Below, piece by piece: positions 51,474-62,545 of a stretch of 64,000 bases of DNA. The position numbers and the translations under genes are program-made. The notes beneath the pieces are model-generated. The model was given only the letters and a program-made list of their open reading frames with translations. It was not told the DNA's origin and did not search any database. The stretch is from Ashinkailepas kermadecensis (taxonomy: Eukaryota > Arthropoda > Thecostraca > Neolepadidae): contig JAOTOM010005138.1 in the NCBI GenBank assembly GCA_034440615.1, positions 544,001 through 608,000 of the forward strand, written 5' to 3'. The stretch's first letter is position 1. Each line of letters opens with the position of its first letter.

Positions 51474-54180
51474 CTGGTCCGTCTACAACTTTCTTGTCAC
51501 GGTGCCTGAAGCAGGGGATACCCACAGCACCCCTGGTGTCCTCGATCGTTCAGTGTCCCTAGTCGCGACTCACTGGTACGATCGATTCATGAATGACTAG
51601 AATATGCTCCTTGTTGGTTTCATCATATTTTAAGCTAAACAGGTATTCTCACCTAGTGACACGGAAAGGCTCCCAGGGTTGCAGGGGGGGCACTTATGGA
51701 GTCCATTCCTTCTACGCAACATCGATTGGGTCAATTATAAATTCGTCCAAAGCTGGGGACCTCTGCCTCCTCTGCCTCTCCCCTTCTGGTTCCCGCGCCA
51801 TTGTTCCTCCAGCTCCCTTGAGAAAAACCAGGCTGGTATTCATCGATGAAAATGTTCGAAATTTTCTGAATTTTGTCTGTCAGAATCGTTATCAATGTTT
51901 TGCGAGGTGAACTAATGCAATTGTTCGTCTATCCTATAGTCTCCGAACGAAATTCCTAACAGGATTGTCGAGATACATATCAAGAAATACTGAAGGGCAT
52001 TCATTGTTGGAATATTCTTCTTTTGATCCATATGTCAAACTTTATGTCCGCATTAGATGCTCAAAATATCGTCGCGTTCTTGACTTTACCCTCTGCTGGC
52101 AATGAGAGTCAAGAGGGAGCAAGTTATCTAGTGGGTGTGTTAGGACACTGAGATTTGAATATACAGCTGCACTTCTACCCTTGTCCATGACGATGAACCA
52201 CAGGCGTCAATAAAGCCTTACGATATGCTACCAGCTGCTGAATATACGATGGTTTTGATCGCTGGATTTCTTTCCTTGCCACAGTTCTCGCGCTGCCGCG
52301 ACAAATGCTGGACGGCGCATGATTTACATCACAGGGTGGTCACATGGAAAAAGCACGGACAGTGATAGCCAACCACACTGACACGTTGTATAAATGGTTG
52401 CAATGCCTCATTGACACGCTATCGAAGACACAGAAGTCCCCAAAAATCACCGGAAATTAAACCAACCAGACAACAGAAAATTGTACCTTCAAACAGGCCT
52501 TCATGTCCTTCTCGCAGTCTATTACGCCCAATGTAGTAGCCCAAATATGTTTCATAATCCAACTTTCGACGCTGAAAATTTCCCAGTGCTGGCCGGGGGG
52601 ATGAAGGGTTGTTGACGCGCTAGGGTTTTCTAAATACATTCCAATCCGTTCGACGAATTACGCCAAAAAAATGTCATGTCCAAAATATAGTTTTTCTCTA
52701 TTTTACTGCAGTTTTGTGTCTACATAATTGCCTTCCTATGTTTCTAAGATGATTTCAGACCACGTCGTTTCACCCGCAACAATCTCACTTCGAAATCAAG
52801 TCGTTGACCTAGATTGGCCCAGGATGGCTTGTTTTAACCCGCGCCGTCTTTCCGGTCAGATCCGCACACCTCGTCTCTGGGGGTGGGGGGGGGGGGGGGG
52901 GGTCTTTTTATGCCCCCCTCTGATCTCCCTCCAAACCAAGCATTACACGACAACGAAAGTGGTGTCATCGGAAAACGCTCGACGAGTAGGGCCCGAAACC
53001 ACCCAAACCCCCAAAGTAACGTCACTATGGGAGTCTATGGGATCACGACTGACATGTTTTTGGTTCTGGGGAGTTCATTTGGGGTGAATTTTGTACAGAA
53101 AAAAAATTATTGGGGATGAGAAAAAGAAGGCGAAATCGACCATTTTCACAATTGTTAAAGTTTGCTGTTACTACGGTATCTGTCTCGCAAGTCTTAATTA
53201 TCCTGCTCATCATACACAGCTGTGCATATTAAAGTTTGAAGCATGACAAGAAAATAAATAACCTAACATAAACTTCCAGATTTGACATGCAATGGACACG
53301 GTTAGCTTTTTTTAAACCATTGTATTCTTAGGTGAGCTGAGATGCCTGTTCATTGAATGTAGAATGTCGCCGGGTATGACTCAATCGGTTACGAAAAGCA
53401 GAAGAACTTGGGTCCGGAAAATTTCGGCTTCTCCCAATTCGAGTTCCTGTATCTGCCTCTGTCAAAAATTTTGAAATGTTGTGCTAGATCAGTGTATATC
53501 ACTTCACAAGGAATCAGTTACTGTTTTCTGCGATACAAGAGGCTCGCTAATTCTCGAGATCTCAGGGCAGGGCACTACATGGCTCCTCGCACCTCCCACG
53601 CCCGGTCGGAGCCCTATCGTAGTAGATTACGATAGAGTTACCGACAGCTGAGGGATAGGTCTGCGCAGAACAAAACATGCCCACTCAAACAACGTTCGGC
53701 AAGACTGTTCCTTTTCCATGCGTTTGACCGTTCCACTACTAAAGTCATGACCATTCGCAATAATAATAAAACTGATCACAGCAAGGCACTTACGTGCACA
53801 TTTTGCCGTGAATTTCGCTGAAGACTCCATTTGCTTAAGCTATGAAATAAAGAGATGGTACCGTCGGCTAAAAGCGTACAAAGTAGCATGAGAAGGCACG
53901 CGATGCGATGGCTATTCGCCATGCCGTAAGAATATCTGGTACTGTGACGGAACCGGTGTGCAGGAAAAGTCGGAGCCAAGATAGCATCAATTACCACGGC
54001 TCGGTTTTATTGACCTTCCATTCATATCAAGCTTGCCGCTTCCTCCCAAGACGGAAGTCGCTGTGTTCAGCGTTCTAAATGTAGCAAAGTTGCAGTGATA
54101 GTGTGGCAACAGCTCACCTACAGGAATTTTGAATTTCTCATGAGACCATAAAACGCGTCTTGCTCAAGAGTTTGCATTGA
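51474..54180. other. Intergenic DNA
   Basis: No gene was recognised. A G run of about 20 lies near 52880-52902. Confidence 0.45.
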
Positions 54181-54184
54181 GTTG

Positions 54185-54318
54185 AAATGAGCTGTAGTGT
54201 CCCGGATCACCCACTAGCTGTAGTGTCCCGGATCACCCACTAGCTGTAATATCTCAAACCATCAGCTGGACGTAGTGTCCCGCACCACCCATTAGTTGTA
54301 GCGTCCTGGACCAGGGGT
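54185..54318. repeat. Minisatellite of about 32 bp
   Basis: Three to four units with AGCTGTAGTGTCCCGGATCA and a CCCACT spacer; later copies are diverged. Confidence 0.85.
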
Positions 54319-54362
54319 GAAGCTTTATATAGCTTTGTGAGAGCTCAACTTTATAACCTCTA

Positions 54363-54425
54363 CGCAAAACTGCACACAAAACCTCTATGCAAAAACTCTA
54401 TGCAAAACCTCTGCAAAACTGCATA
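54363..54425. repeat. CTATGCAAAAC short repeat
   Basis: Four to five imperfect copies of an AAACCTCTATGCA-like unit. Confidence 0.7.
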
Positions 54426-54633
54426 ATCTCCCCAAAGCTGGCATGGGGCATCCCAACATTTAAAAAAGAAATAACACGAAACCCCACAGAGTGGTTCCCC
54501 CAACCGATTCCGATGCTCCCATTTCCTCATGCATTGAGCCCTCCCCACCATACTGGAGAAGTTCCGCCCGTGTCCCAGACCGTCCACTGGACGCAGTACA
54601 CTGTGGCCAGTGGACTGTGATTTTTTTCACAGT

Positions 54634-54665
54634 GGATTTTGAACCACTGCAGTGGTTCAAAATCC
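54634..54665. repeat. 32-bp perfect palindrome
   Basis: Arms GGATTTTGAACCACTG and CAGTGGTTCAAAATCC meet with no loop at CTGCAG. A second small dyad, ACTGTGA-TTTTT-TCACAGT, lies just upstream (54614-54633). Confidence 0.92.
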
Positions 54666-55322
54666 AGCACTGGCTTCCCAGGCGCTGCTACACCGTCACG
54701 CTGGACCCAACCGAAGGAGACACGGGACCGGACAGCTGCGCTGTTCTGTCGATGCCACGGAGTGTTCGGTCTGACCGAGGTGGGCTGGTAATCGGTCGGG
54801 CAGAACTGTTCGGGGATGGGGGGGGGGGGATTTTCTGAGTCGTTTTGGACATGTTGAGCGACTCGCATGAAAGGCAATTGTAGGGTGTTTGGCACTATTT
54901 TCTGACCGGTTCTCCTGATTGCTTTGGATAATTTGCACAGGATACCACCAATAAGTGGCATCGGCTGTTCAAATAATACAACTTGTGCATGAAAGAGATC
55001 ACATTATGTGGAGCGTATGCCCCGCATATGTCTGAAAAGCATACATTGATTGGCTTCTCCACATGTGCTGTGAAGCTATTTGTGTGGCATGATGGCCATG
55101 TCATCAATGTAGAAACGCTGATTTAGGTGCATGGAGGCTGAATTTTAACACTTCAAAGAACGCATTGATTGTGGTTAGTTGAGGCTATCTTTGCATTACG
55201 GAGTTTAAAAAAATGTTGTGTCTATTTCAGATGAAGCTGAATTTTCCGACGTTCCAAAATATTTACGTACATGCTGGCAGCCATACTTAAAAAGAAGAAG
55301 AAATGTAGTCAGAATCCACGCT
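54666..55322. other. Intergenic DNA
   Basis: No gene recognised. A G run near 54819-54830. Confidence 0.45.
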
Positions 55323-55619
55323 GAGGTGGCTTTATGGCCTAGGGTTCTATTGCTAAGCAGAGCTTATTGCGCAAATCCTGGCATCCGTGAACTCCAGCTC
55401 CACGGAGGAATTTTGACCGAGAGTATCACGTGCCCTCAATGTACCGTCACGGCCATCCCGGTACCTCGTCCCCGGCTTTATCGTTATTTTGCCAGCTGCC
55501 AACTGACCCTCTCAGCCGAGGACTAAATGAGAGCGTGTGCAGCAACTCGAACCCAGTATTGCCGTGAGAGTAGAGACCAATGCAGGCCAGCGCTCTAGCT
55601 AATTGAGCTACTGGGGCGG
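55323..55619 (-). mobile_element. tRNA-derived SINE, second family, inverted copy
   Basis: On the minus strand it starts CCGCCCCAGTAGCTCA, with B box GGGTTCGAGTT, and shares the body landmarks TCAGTTGGCAGCTGGC, GCCGGGGACGAG and TGCTTAGCAATAG with 25789-26088. It is clearly diverged from that copy. No convincing TSD was found. Confidence 0.9.
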
Positions 55620-58204
55620 AAATTATTGATGACAAACTTCATTATTTCTTCCATCCGACCCTGTAAATGGCAGTCCAAACGGTGTTCCCATGACCACCAA
55701 ATTTGCTATGCATGGAAGCGTTCCGTCGTTCCGCGTGACCAATTACACGTTCCTTTGCCGATCATTCAATTTACAAATCTTGGCGAGGTCTTCCTAGGTC
55801 ACCACACCATAACGCCATTTCTGGAGACATGCATGGGCAATATATGGAATGATGGACTAAACATGGAGAGTACATGCTCAGGGAACCGGTCTCGTCGGAC
55901 GAAACATGTCTCGTCGCAATTAATGTGCTCAGATGATTTTGACATTTTCTCTCACTATGCCGTTTCACCATTGACATGCTCAAGGTCAAACGTGGTACTT
56001 TGCCTTGATTGACCTCGGATGACCTTCTTCGACAGGACATGCGTTCCAGCTTTACGATCTGAATTATAATTCAACGACATTTTTAACATTGAAAGTTCCA
56101 CAGAAGTCTTCTGAGAGCTTTCACTAGCCGTTTTATATTGCACACGGTGTGGCCTACGAGGATTTCACCTCAACTGACCTCTTAACAATGCACGTTACGA
56201 TATCAAGCGAAATGTTAACAAGTCTGTACCAATCAAGGCTAAACTCTGGTATTTTAGTTCCAGGAACCACCCTAAAAGTAAAGTAGGCGTGCTGCCCCGC
56301 TAAGTTGCCGAAAATGTCATACATTTGTATTTGAAGCGTCCTGAAGCGTGACTGGTCAATCGAAAGCATCAACACTGAGCATCACCGGCATTGTCTTGTG
56401 ACGTGCATGGCGGCGGGTTTGTTTCGCAGCTCTCTATCTCAATCAGTGGCGAAACGTCAGAGAGCGGCCGCCGCCACCCGTTTGGCTAGGAAGGCGTACG
56501 AGATGCGCTCGGTGGGTGAGCGTTAAGGCAGTCCCAAGTCCAATCTCTGGAGATTAGGGAATGGGGGAACACAAGCAATTTATCACCATCTCTCAGGTGT
56601 CTTACTTCCCATTAAAAGGGCCATCTTACTGTCCGCAGGGTCTCCATCAGCATGTGTACATGCCAGTGACATTCAGCATTAGAAAATACACCGATGTGGT
56701 TGCACGGAATTAAGTTACGATCACCCAGGCAAGTGACGTAGCTAAAACATATGTTGCCAGCAGCAAGGAACAATAGGCATTTACTTCGACTACCCACGGG
56801 CCATGTGCCATTAAGGCGCATGGTGCCTTCGTTCGGCAGGCGCTTCACCGACACGGGACCATTATTAACACGTCAATGCAGAACGAAAGCCAGAAGTATC
56901 CCGATAGCCCAGGAGTGCCCCGGTGCGTGCAGCGGATCGCAGCCATGTGTGAATCAATACCTCCATTCCGACATTCACGCTTTACGATAGCCGTAAATGT
57001 GCGGCAACTACCTCTTAAAACGCGACCAACTCAGTCACGTTAAGTGATATCCTCGCCGTGCTAACAAGTTGCCGTCACAGAAAGTGCCGGAATCACGGCA
57101 TAATGTCAGCCAGACGTGTCGTTTGTTCTAAGCCATCACCATTATGCATGTCTGGCTTTAGAACCGGTACACAGCGTCATGCGGCCTGATCAGCGGAGTA
57201 TGGTTACCACAGTCGGAGACCGCCCATCCACGGCTGGTGCAGCATGATTCGCCAAGTACTTAGAAAGTGAACGAAGATATCGGTACGGGGCGCTTGACAA
57301 CAACTGCTCAAGAATGCACAGCGTCCTCTGTCTACCGTCTATGCAGTTGTGGCATGGTGAATAGCAACCGATGATCTTTTCTTCAAGCTCCAAACAGGAC
57401 CAGCGTGTTGAGACATAACTGGGCAGACAGACCACCCTCTATTACCACCCGGACACCGCACGTCTCGAGTCGAACCGAAGGGTAGCATATTACGAGACTA
57501 ACATAGATGTAATATGATATACTACACTCGCCTGATCAATGCACGCCGGGCCGGGATTGCTCCCATCACGAAACAATCGGTAGGCCGCTGCTTTAAAAGC
57601 GATAAAGCGGCTTTATCGGCTTTTCATGCCCCATGATGACGCGGCGATGACTAGACTGGGAAGTAAAATTGAAACGCTTGGCCTAGCCGACCCGTGCGCC
57701 TGATGCATGGACTTCACAGCCGCCAGCGTCGCGCGTGATAGAGACACCGGCAAACACTCCCGCTGAAAGCATACATTGTGACACATATGTGCATGCATAT
57801 GTGCACACGTGCACCCTTTTACTCTTTTGCACGCATCCACATGCAAAAGGTATCGATTTGTCGCCCTTGCACGACAGCGTGGTAAGTGTCACGACCGCCG
57901 ACGAGCTTTCACCGTGGCCTTTGGCATCTCGCAGCATGCCAAAATCCCATCCTCCAGGTGTGGAGACCAATGATGAACAGGGTGCTGCTATGGTAAGATA
58001 AACCGAGGTTATCATCTGGGTCCTAGCGTGCGCACAGTTGAGGGAAATGAGTGGACGACGCAGCCCTCAGGCCTGCCTTTCTTGTTTGATTGATGACATA
58101 TTTATTTCTTAGGTAAGTTGAACACACTTTGGCAGACGGTGGGGAAACGTTTGACATGAGGAGGCTGTTGTAGGCAAAAGACTAACTGGAACAGCAGCTG
58201 TATC
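55620..58204. other. Intergenic DNA
   Basis: No gene, RNA gene or structured repeat was recognised with confidence. Open frames are short on both strands. Confidence 0.45.
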
Positions 58205-58795
58205 ATTGTGATAACGTTGTTGTGTTTGTTTTTTTGCCGTCGTGTCTTTGTGAAACTGCTGTTTTGCTTTTGTGATACTGCTGTTGTATCTTTGTGATAC
58301 TGCTGTCGTATCTTTCTGATACAGACGTTGTGTCTTTGTGATTATGCTATCGTGACTTTATGACATTAATATAGTGTCTTTGTGGTACTGCTGTCATGTC
58401 TTTGTGACGCTGTTACCATACCTTTCCGATGCTGATGCTGATGCTGTCTTTGCGATACTGCTGTTGTGTCTGCGCGCTATTGATGTCGTGTCCTTGTGAT
58501 ACTGCCGTCGTATCTGTGTGATATTGATGTATCTTTGGGATACTGTTGCAGTGCCTTTGCGCTATTGCTGTCGTGTCTTTATGACATTGCTGTCGTGTCT
58601 TTGTGATATTGCTGTCGTGTCTTTGTGATATTGATGTGTTCTTGTGATACTGCCGTCGTGTCTGTGTGATGTTGATGTATCTTTGTGATACTGTTGCCGT
58701 GCCTTTGCGCTATTGCTGTCGTGTCTTTATGACATTGCTGTCGTGTCTTTGTGATATTGCTGTCGTGTCTTTGTACTGCTGCTGAATGACACTAA
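58205..58795. repeat. Diverged minisatellite (CTGCTGTCGTGTCTTTGTGATA type)
   Basis: About 25 units of about 20-24 bases built around TCGTGTCTTTGTGATAC and TGCTG. A higher-order block of about 130 bases appears twice, near 58480-58620 and 58625-58770 (landmarks GATGTATCTTTG, TGTTGC, TGCCTTTGCGCTATTGCTG). Confidence 0.88.
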
Positions 58796-58888
58796 GCTGA
58801 GCCACGTCTCCCCTGCGACAGCAATAGATCACACACAACGCGGTGTGTCTCGCTTACCGTCAGACTTCGCTCAGAAGAGCTCAGCTGT

Positions 58889-58963
58889 TTTCCATGGCTG
58901 ACATATCAGCCATGGAAATGTGAGGATCCACAGAGGGTGCATATATGCATCCTCTGCGGATCC
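58889..58963. repeat. Two adjacent hairpins
   Basis: Hairpin 1 has perfect 13-base arms, TTTCCATGGCTGA (58889-58901) and TCAGCCATGGAAA (58906-58918), with loop CATA. Hairpin 2 (58924-58963) has near-perfect arms beginning and ending in GGATCC with a TGCATATATGCA centre. They could be the remains of inverted-repeat ends or a structured RNA; there is no coding signal. Confidence 0.85.
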
Positions 58964-59730
58964 ATTGGTAAAAGGGTGGGGGGGGGGGACTTGGCAGCGC
59001 CATATCATTGGCCTGGAACGCCATTTCTGGATGCACGTTTCACAAGTGTTGAAAGCGTAGTCTTTTCCGGTCTGTGCCGTATTTAGTGTGGTCAGATCAT
59101 TGCTATTGCACGTGTTCGATGTTTTCAAGCCAAGCGATGTCATCAGTGCCTTTCAAGGTTCATTATAGCGCCGACATGAAATAAACTGGGATGATGTTTA
59201 CAGTGAAATCTGTATGTTGGCCTGTTCGACTATTCTCTGGACACAGCCACGTGGCGCACATGCCGGAGGTCACGCGGTGTCCCCGGTAGCCAGTGATACA
59301 ATCTGAAGGGCATATTATTAGACAGGCGCAATCGCAAATAACAGATGATAATTATCGGCGTCTATTCGTTCACTCTACTACTCCATGGAGGGATCTTCCC
59401 TTCGTCACCAAATTCCCACGATAATGGGAGGGTCGAGTAGGTGTTTCGTCTGGTGCGAGAACAGCGAATTCAGAGCTCCATTACAACATGCAGGAATGCG
59501 CATGGACACGGATTCCTTGTACATCGTAGGTTATGTGGAAGACCGAAACAACAACGCAGCGTGAGAAGTCGGAATGTTGACAGCGAAGCCAAGTTATTTT
59601 GCGCACCAGAGATTCTGAACAGTTCGAGTTAGCTTGACACATGCATGCTCATGTTGTCATACTTTCCTAAAGAGCAACAAGCTGTGCAATCTAAGATCAT
59701 TAAGATATTGACGATGGTGGGTACGAGCTG
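58964..59730. other. Intergenic DNA
   Basis: A G run near 58977-58990; no gene recognised. Confidence 0.45.
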
Positions 59731-59734
59731 AATC

Positions 59735-60585
59735 GACATACAGTGGTGTACGTGTGCCGGACCGACATACAGTGGTGCAAGTGTGCCGGACCGACATACA
59801 GTGGTGTAAGCGTGCCGGACCGACATGCACTGGTGTAAGTGTGCCGGACCGATATGCAGTGGTGTAAGCGTGCCGGACCGACATGCACTGGTGTAAGCGT
59901 GCCGGACCGCCATGCACTGGTGTAAGCGTGCCGGACCGATATACAGTGGTGAAAGTGTGCCGGACCGATATGCAGTGGTGCTCGTGTGCCGGACCGACAT
60001 GCACTGGTGTAAGTGTGCCGGACCGACATGTAGTGGTGTAAGTGTGCCGGACCGACATGTAGTGGTGTAAGTGTGCCGGACCGACATACAGTGGTGCAAG
60101 TGTGCCGGACCGACATGCACTGGTGTAAGCGTGCCGCACCGACATACAGTGGTGAAAGTGTGCCGGACCAATATGCAGTGGTGCTCGTGTACCGGACCGA
60201 CATGCACTGGTGTAAGCGTGCCGGACCGACATGTAGTGGTGTAAGTGTGCCGGACCGACATGTAGTGGTGTAAGTGTGCCGGACCGACATGTAGTGGTGT
60301 AAGTGTGCCGGACCGACATACAGTGGTGTAAGCGTGCCGGACCGACATGCACTGGTGTAAGTGTGCCGGACCGATATGCAGTGGTGCTCGTGTGCCGGAC
60401 CGATATGTAGTGGTGTAAGCGTGCCGGACCGACATGCAGTGGTGTAAGTGTGCCGGACCGACATGCACTGGTGTAAGCGTGCCGGACCGACATGTAGTGG
60501 TGTAAGTGTGCCGGACCGACATGCACTGGTGTAAGCGTGCCGGACCGACATGTAGTGGTGTAAGTGTGCCGGACCGATGCGCATA
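59735..60585. repeat. 29-bp minisatellite, about 29 copies
   Basis: Units of 29 bases: GTGCCGGACCGACATGCACT followed by GGTGTAAGC. Positional variants (GACATACAGT, GACATGTAGT, GATATGCAGT; GGTGCTCGT for GGTGTAAGC) occur in repeated orders, which suggests higher-order blocks of several units. No stop occurs in any minus-strand frame, so all three frames stay open across the array; these are not genes. Confidence 0.96.
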
Positions 60586-61584
60586 CCGGAACAGTTTCTA
60601 ACGGAATGTATACTTGTCCGTCCCACGAGAAGTGGCTGCCAATCACAAATACAGAACTTTTATCGTGTATCTCTCACATACTAAACTCTCGTGAAACCGG
60701 ATCAATATAGGAGCCACACTGCACCAATCTTTAGATGTGAAGACAATAATTTTGCCTTGTTGAGTTGGAGTTGAGTTGGATAGCCTTCATTCGGCTGCTT
60801 AGAAGCTTAGTGTGGTGACGTGTGAAAACGTCTGAGAGAATTGACTGGGAATTGCCAAATTGACTTTCGGGCTTACTTTTCACAAAGAACATAGTAGTTT
60901 TAATGGTTACGGTTTTAAAACATAGGATTTCACGTCCAACTGCGAGATGAATGCATACTTAATTTGGTGAGCTCGGCGAAGCACTCCTCATTTACTATAA
61001 TTATCTTCATAAACTTCTTTCACAAAACTGTCCAGGCTTTTGGTAATGTTCAAGGCATAATTATGTAGTGTGGGATATTGGGCTACTTCGGGATGCAGTA
61101 TGTTTAAAAAGGTGGCCTAGCTAATTTGTTGGAATTATTTTCATTTGATTGCATAATTCATTTTTTCAATACCATATAGACCTTCTGTATGCTGGGCCGG
61201 CTTTTAAACATTTGAGTTACTGTGCGGTAGGCTTTACTAATCACTAAAACGCTTGCACTCGCTCCGTAGAACAGAATGATACAAGCCCTGAACACATCGA
61301 AGTTCTGTTCGAGTTGTGATACTGTAGCAATGAAGCGACAACGATGTAGAGCGAACAGCTTGACTTAACTTTGACCCGATGGAACCATTCAGCTCCGTGG
61401 AAACCACAGCCATCCATAGCAGTGCATAATATCCCAGGATCCGAGGTTCTACCTCACCCACGCAAAACGGCTCCCGATCGGCAGATCTCCACTGAGCACA
61501 TTTGAGGAAAGCCATGCCTGTGAGCACAACAGGACTCCGACGCTCGTCGACGAGATGATGAGAGAGCCGTGCGTCCGCCGCCTG
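60586..61584. other. Intergenic AT-rich DNA
   Basis: No gene recognised. Confidence 0.45.
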
Positions 61585-61587
61585 CCC

Positions 61588-61675
61588 GACACAGCGCCCG
61601 GCACAGCGACCGAGACAGCGCCCGACACAGCGCCCGACACAGCGCCCGGCACAGCGCCCGGCACAGCGCCCGTCA
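61588..61675. repeat. 11/12-bp minisatellite (CACAGCGCCCGG)
   Basis: About seven short units of the type CACAGCGCCCG with A/G and CGAG variants. Confidence 0.85.
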
Positions 61676-61727
61676 CCGGAGCGGGGAGTCGAAGTTTCGT
61701 ACACACCGGCCACGCTTCATCGGTGTT

Positions 61728-61965
61728 CGGTAAGAGCGTCGCACCGCATGAGAGGTGTCGGCTGAGCGGCCGTCGGACGACGTCAGCCTTTAAGAGCGTC
61801 GTAAGAGCGTCGTAAGAGCGTCGTAAGAGCGTCGCACCGCATGAGAGGTGTCGGGTGAGCGGCCGTCGGACGACGTCACCCTTTAAGAGCGTCGTAAGAG
61901 CGTCGCACCGCATGAGAGGTGTCGGGTGAGCGGCCGTCGGACGACGTCAGCCTTTGTCAGCACTC
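61728..61965. repeat. Complex tandem repeat with TAAGAGCGTCG sub-unit
   Basis: Three copies of a block of about 60-65 bases (GCACCGCATGAGAGGTGTCGG, TGAGCGGCCGTCGGACGACG, TCAGCCTTT) are separated by one to four copies of TAAGAGCGTCG. The sub-unit number differs between blocks. Confidence 0.9.
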
Positions 61966-62054
61966 CCGGCGACGACATCACGGGCCACGGTCGGGAAATG
62001 ACTGCGTCTGCCGAGGAAACGACTCGTCGCGGGAGGGAGAGACGACGGCATCCG

Positions 62055-62545
62055 CTAGAGAGACGACTGGGCACGGTGTGGAGAAGATTGGGCGAGGGTG
62101 GGGGAGACGACTGATCACGCTGGGGGAGAAGACTGGGCGAGGTGTGGAGACGACTGATCACGCTGGGGGAGAAGACTGGGTGAGGTGTGGAGACGACTGA
62201 TCACACTGGGGAAGAAGACTGGGCGAGGTGTGGAGAAGACTGGGCGAGGGTGGGGGAGACGACTGATCACGCTGGGGGAGAAGACTGGGCGAGGTGTGGA
62301 GACGACTGATCACGCTGGGGGAGAAGACTGGGCGAGGTGTGGAGACGACTGATCACGCTGGGGGAGAAGACTGGGCGAGGTGTGGAGACGACTGATCACG
62401 CTGGGGCAGAAGACTGGGCGAGGTGTGGAGAAGACTGGGCGAGGTGTGGAGACGACTGATCACGCTGGGGGAGAAGACTGGGCGAGGTGTGGAGACGACT
62501 GATCACGCTGGGGGAGAAGACTGGGGAGGTGTGTGTGTGGGGGGG
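62055..62545. repeat. 43-bp minisatellite, about 11 copies
   Basis: Units of 43 bases: GGGCGAGGTGTGGAGACGAC, TGATCACGCT and GGGGGAGAAGACT. Some units replace the middle with AGACTGGGCGAGG, giving shorter copies at 62070-62100, 62220-62255 and 62410-62450. G-rich on the plus strand throughout. Confidence 0.93.

Noticed and set aside
59735..60585. CRISPR-like regular array
   Set aside because: The units are contiguous with no unique spacers, and the context is an animal genome; it is a minisatellite.
59629..60646. Three overlapping minus-strand frames of about 300 codons
   Set aside because: All three are the same 29-bp tandem unit read in different phases.
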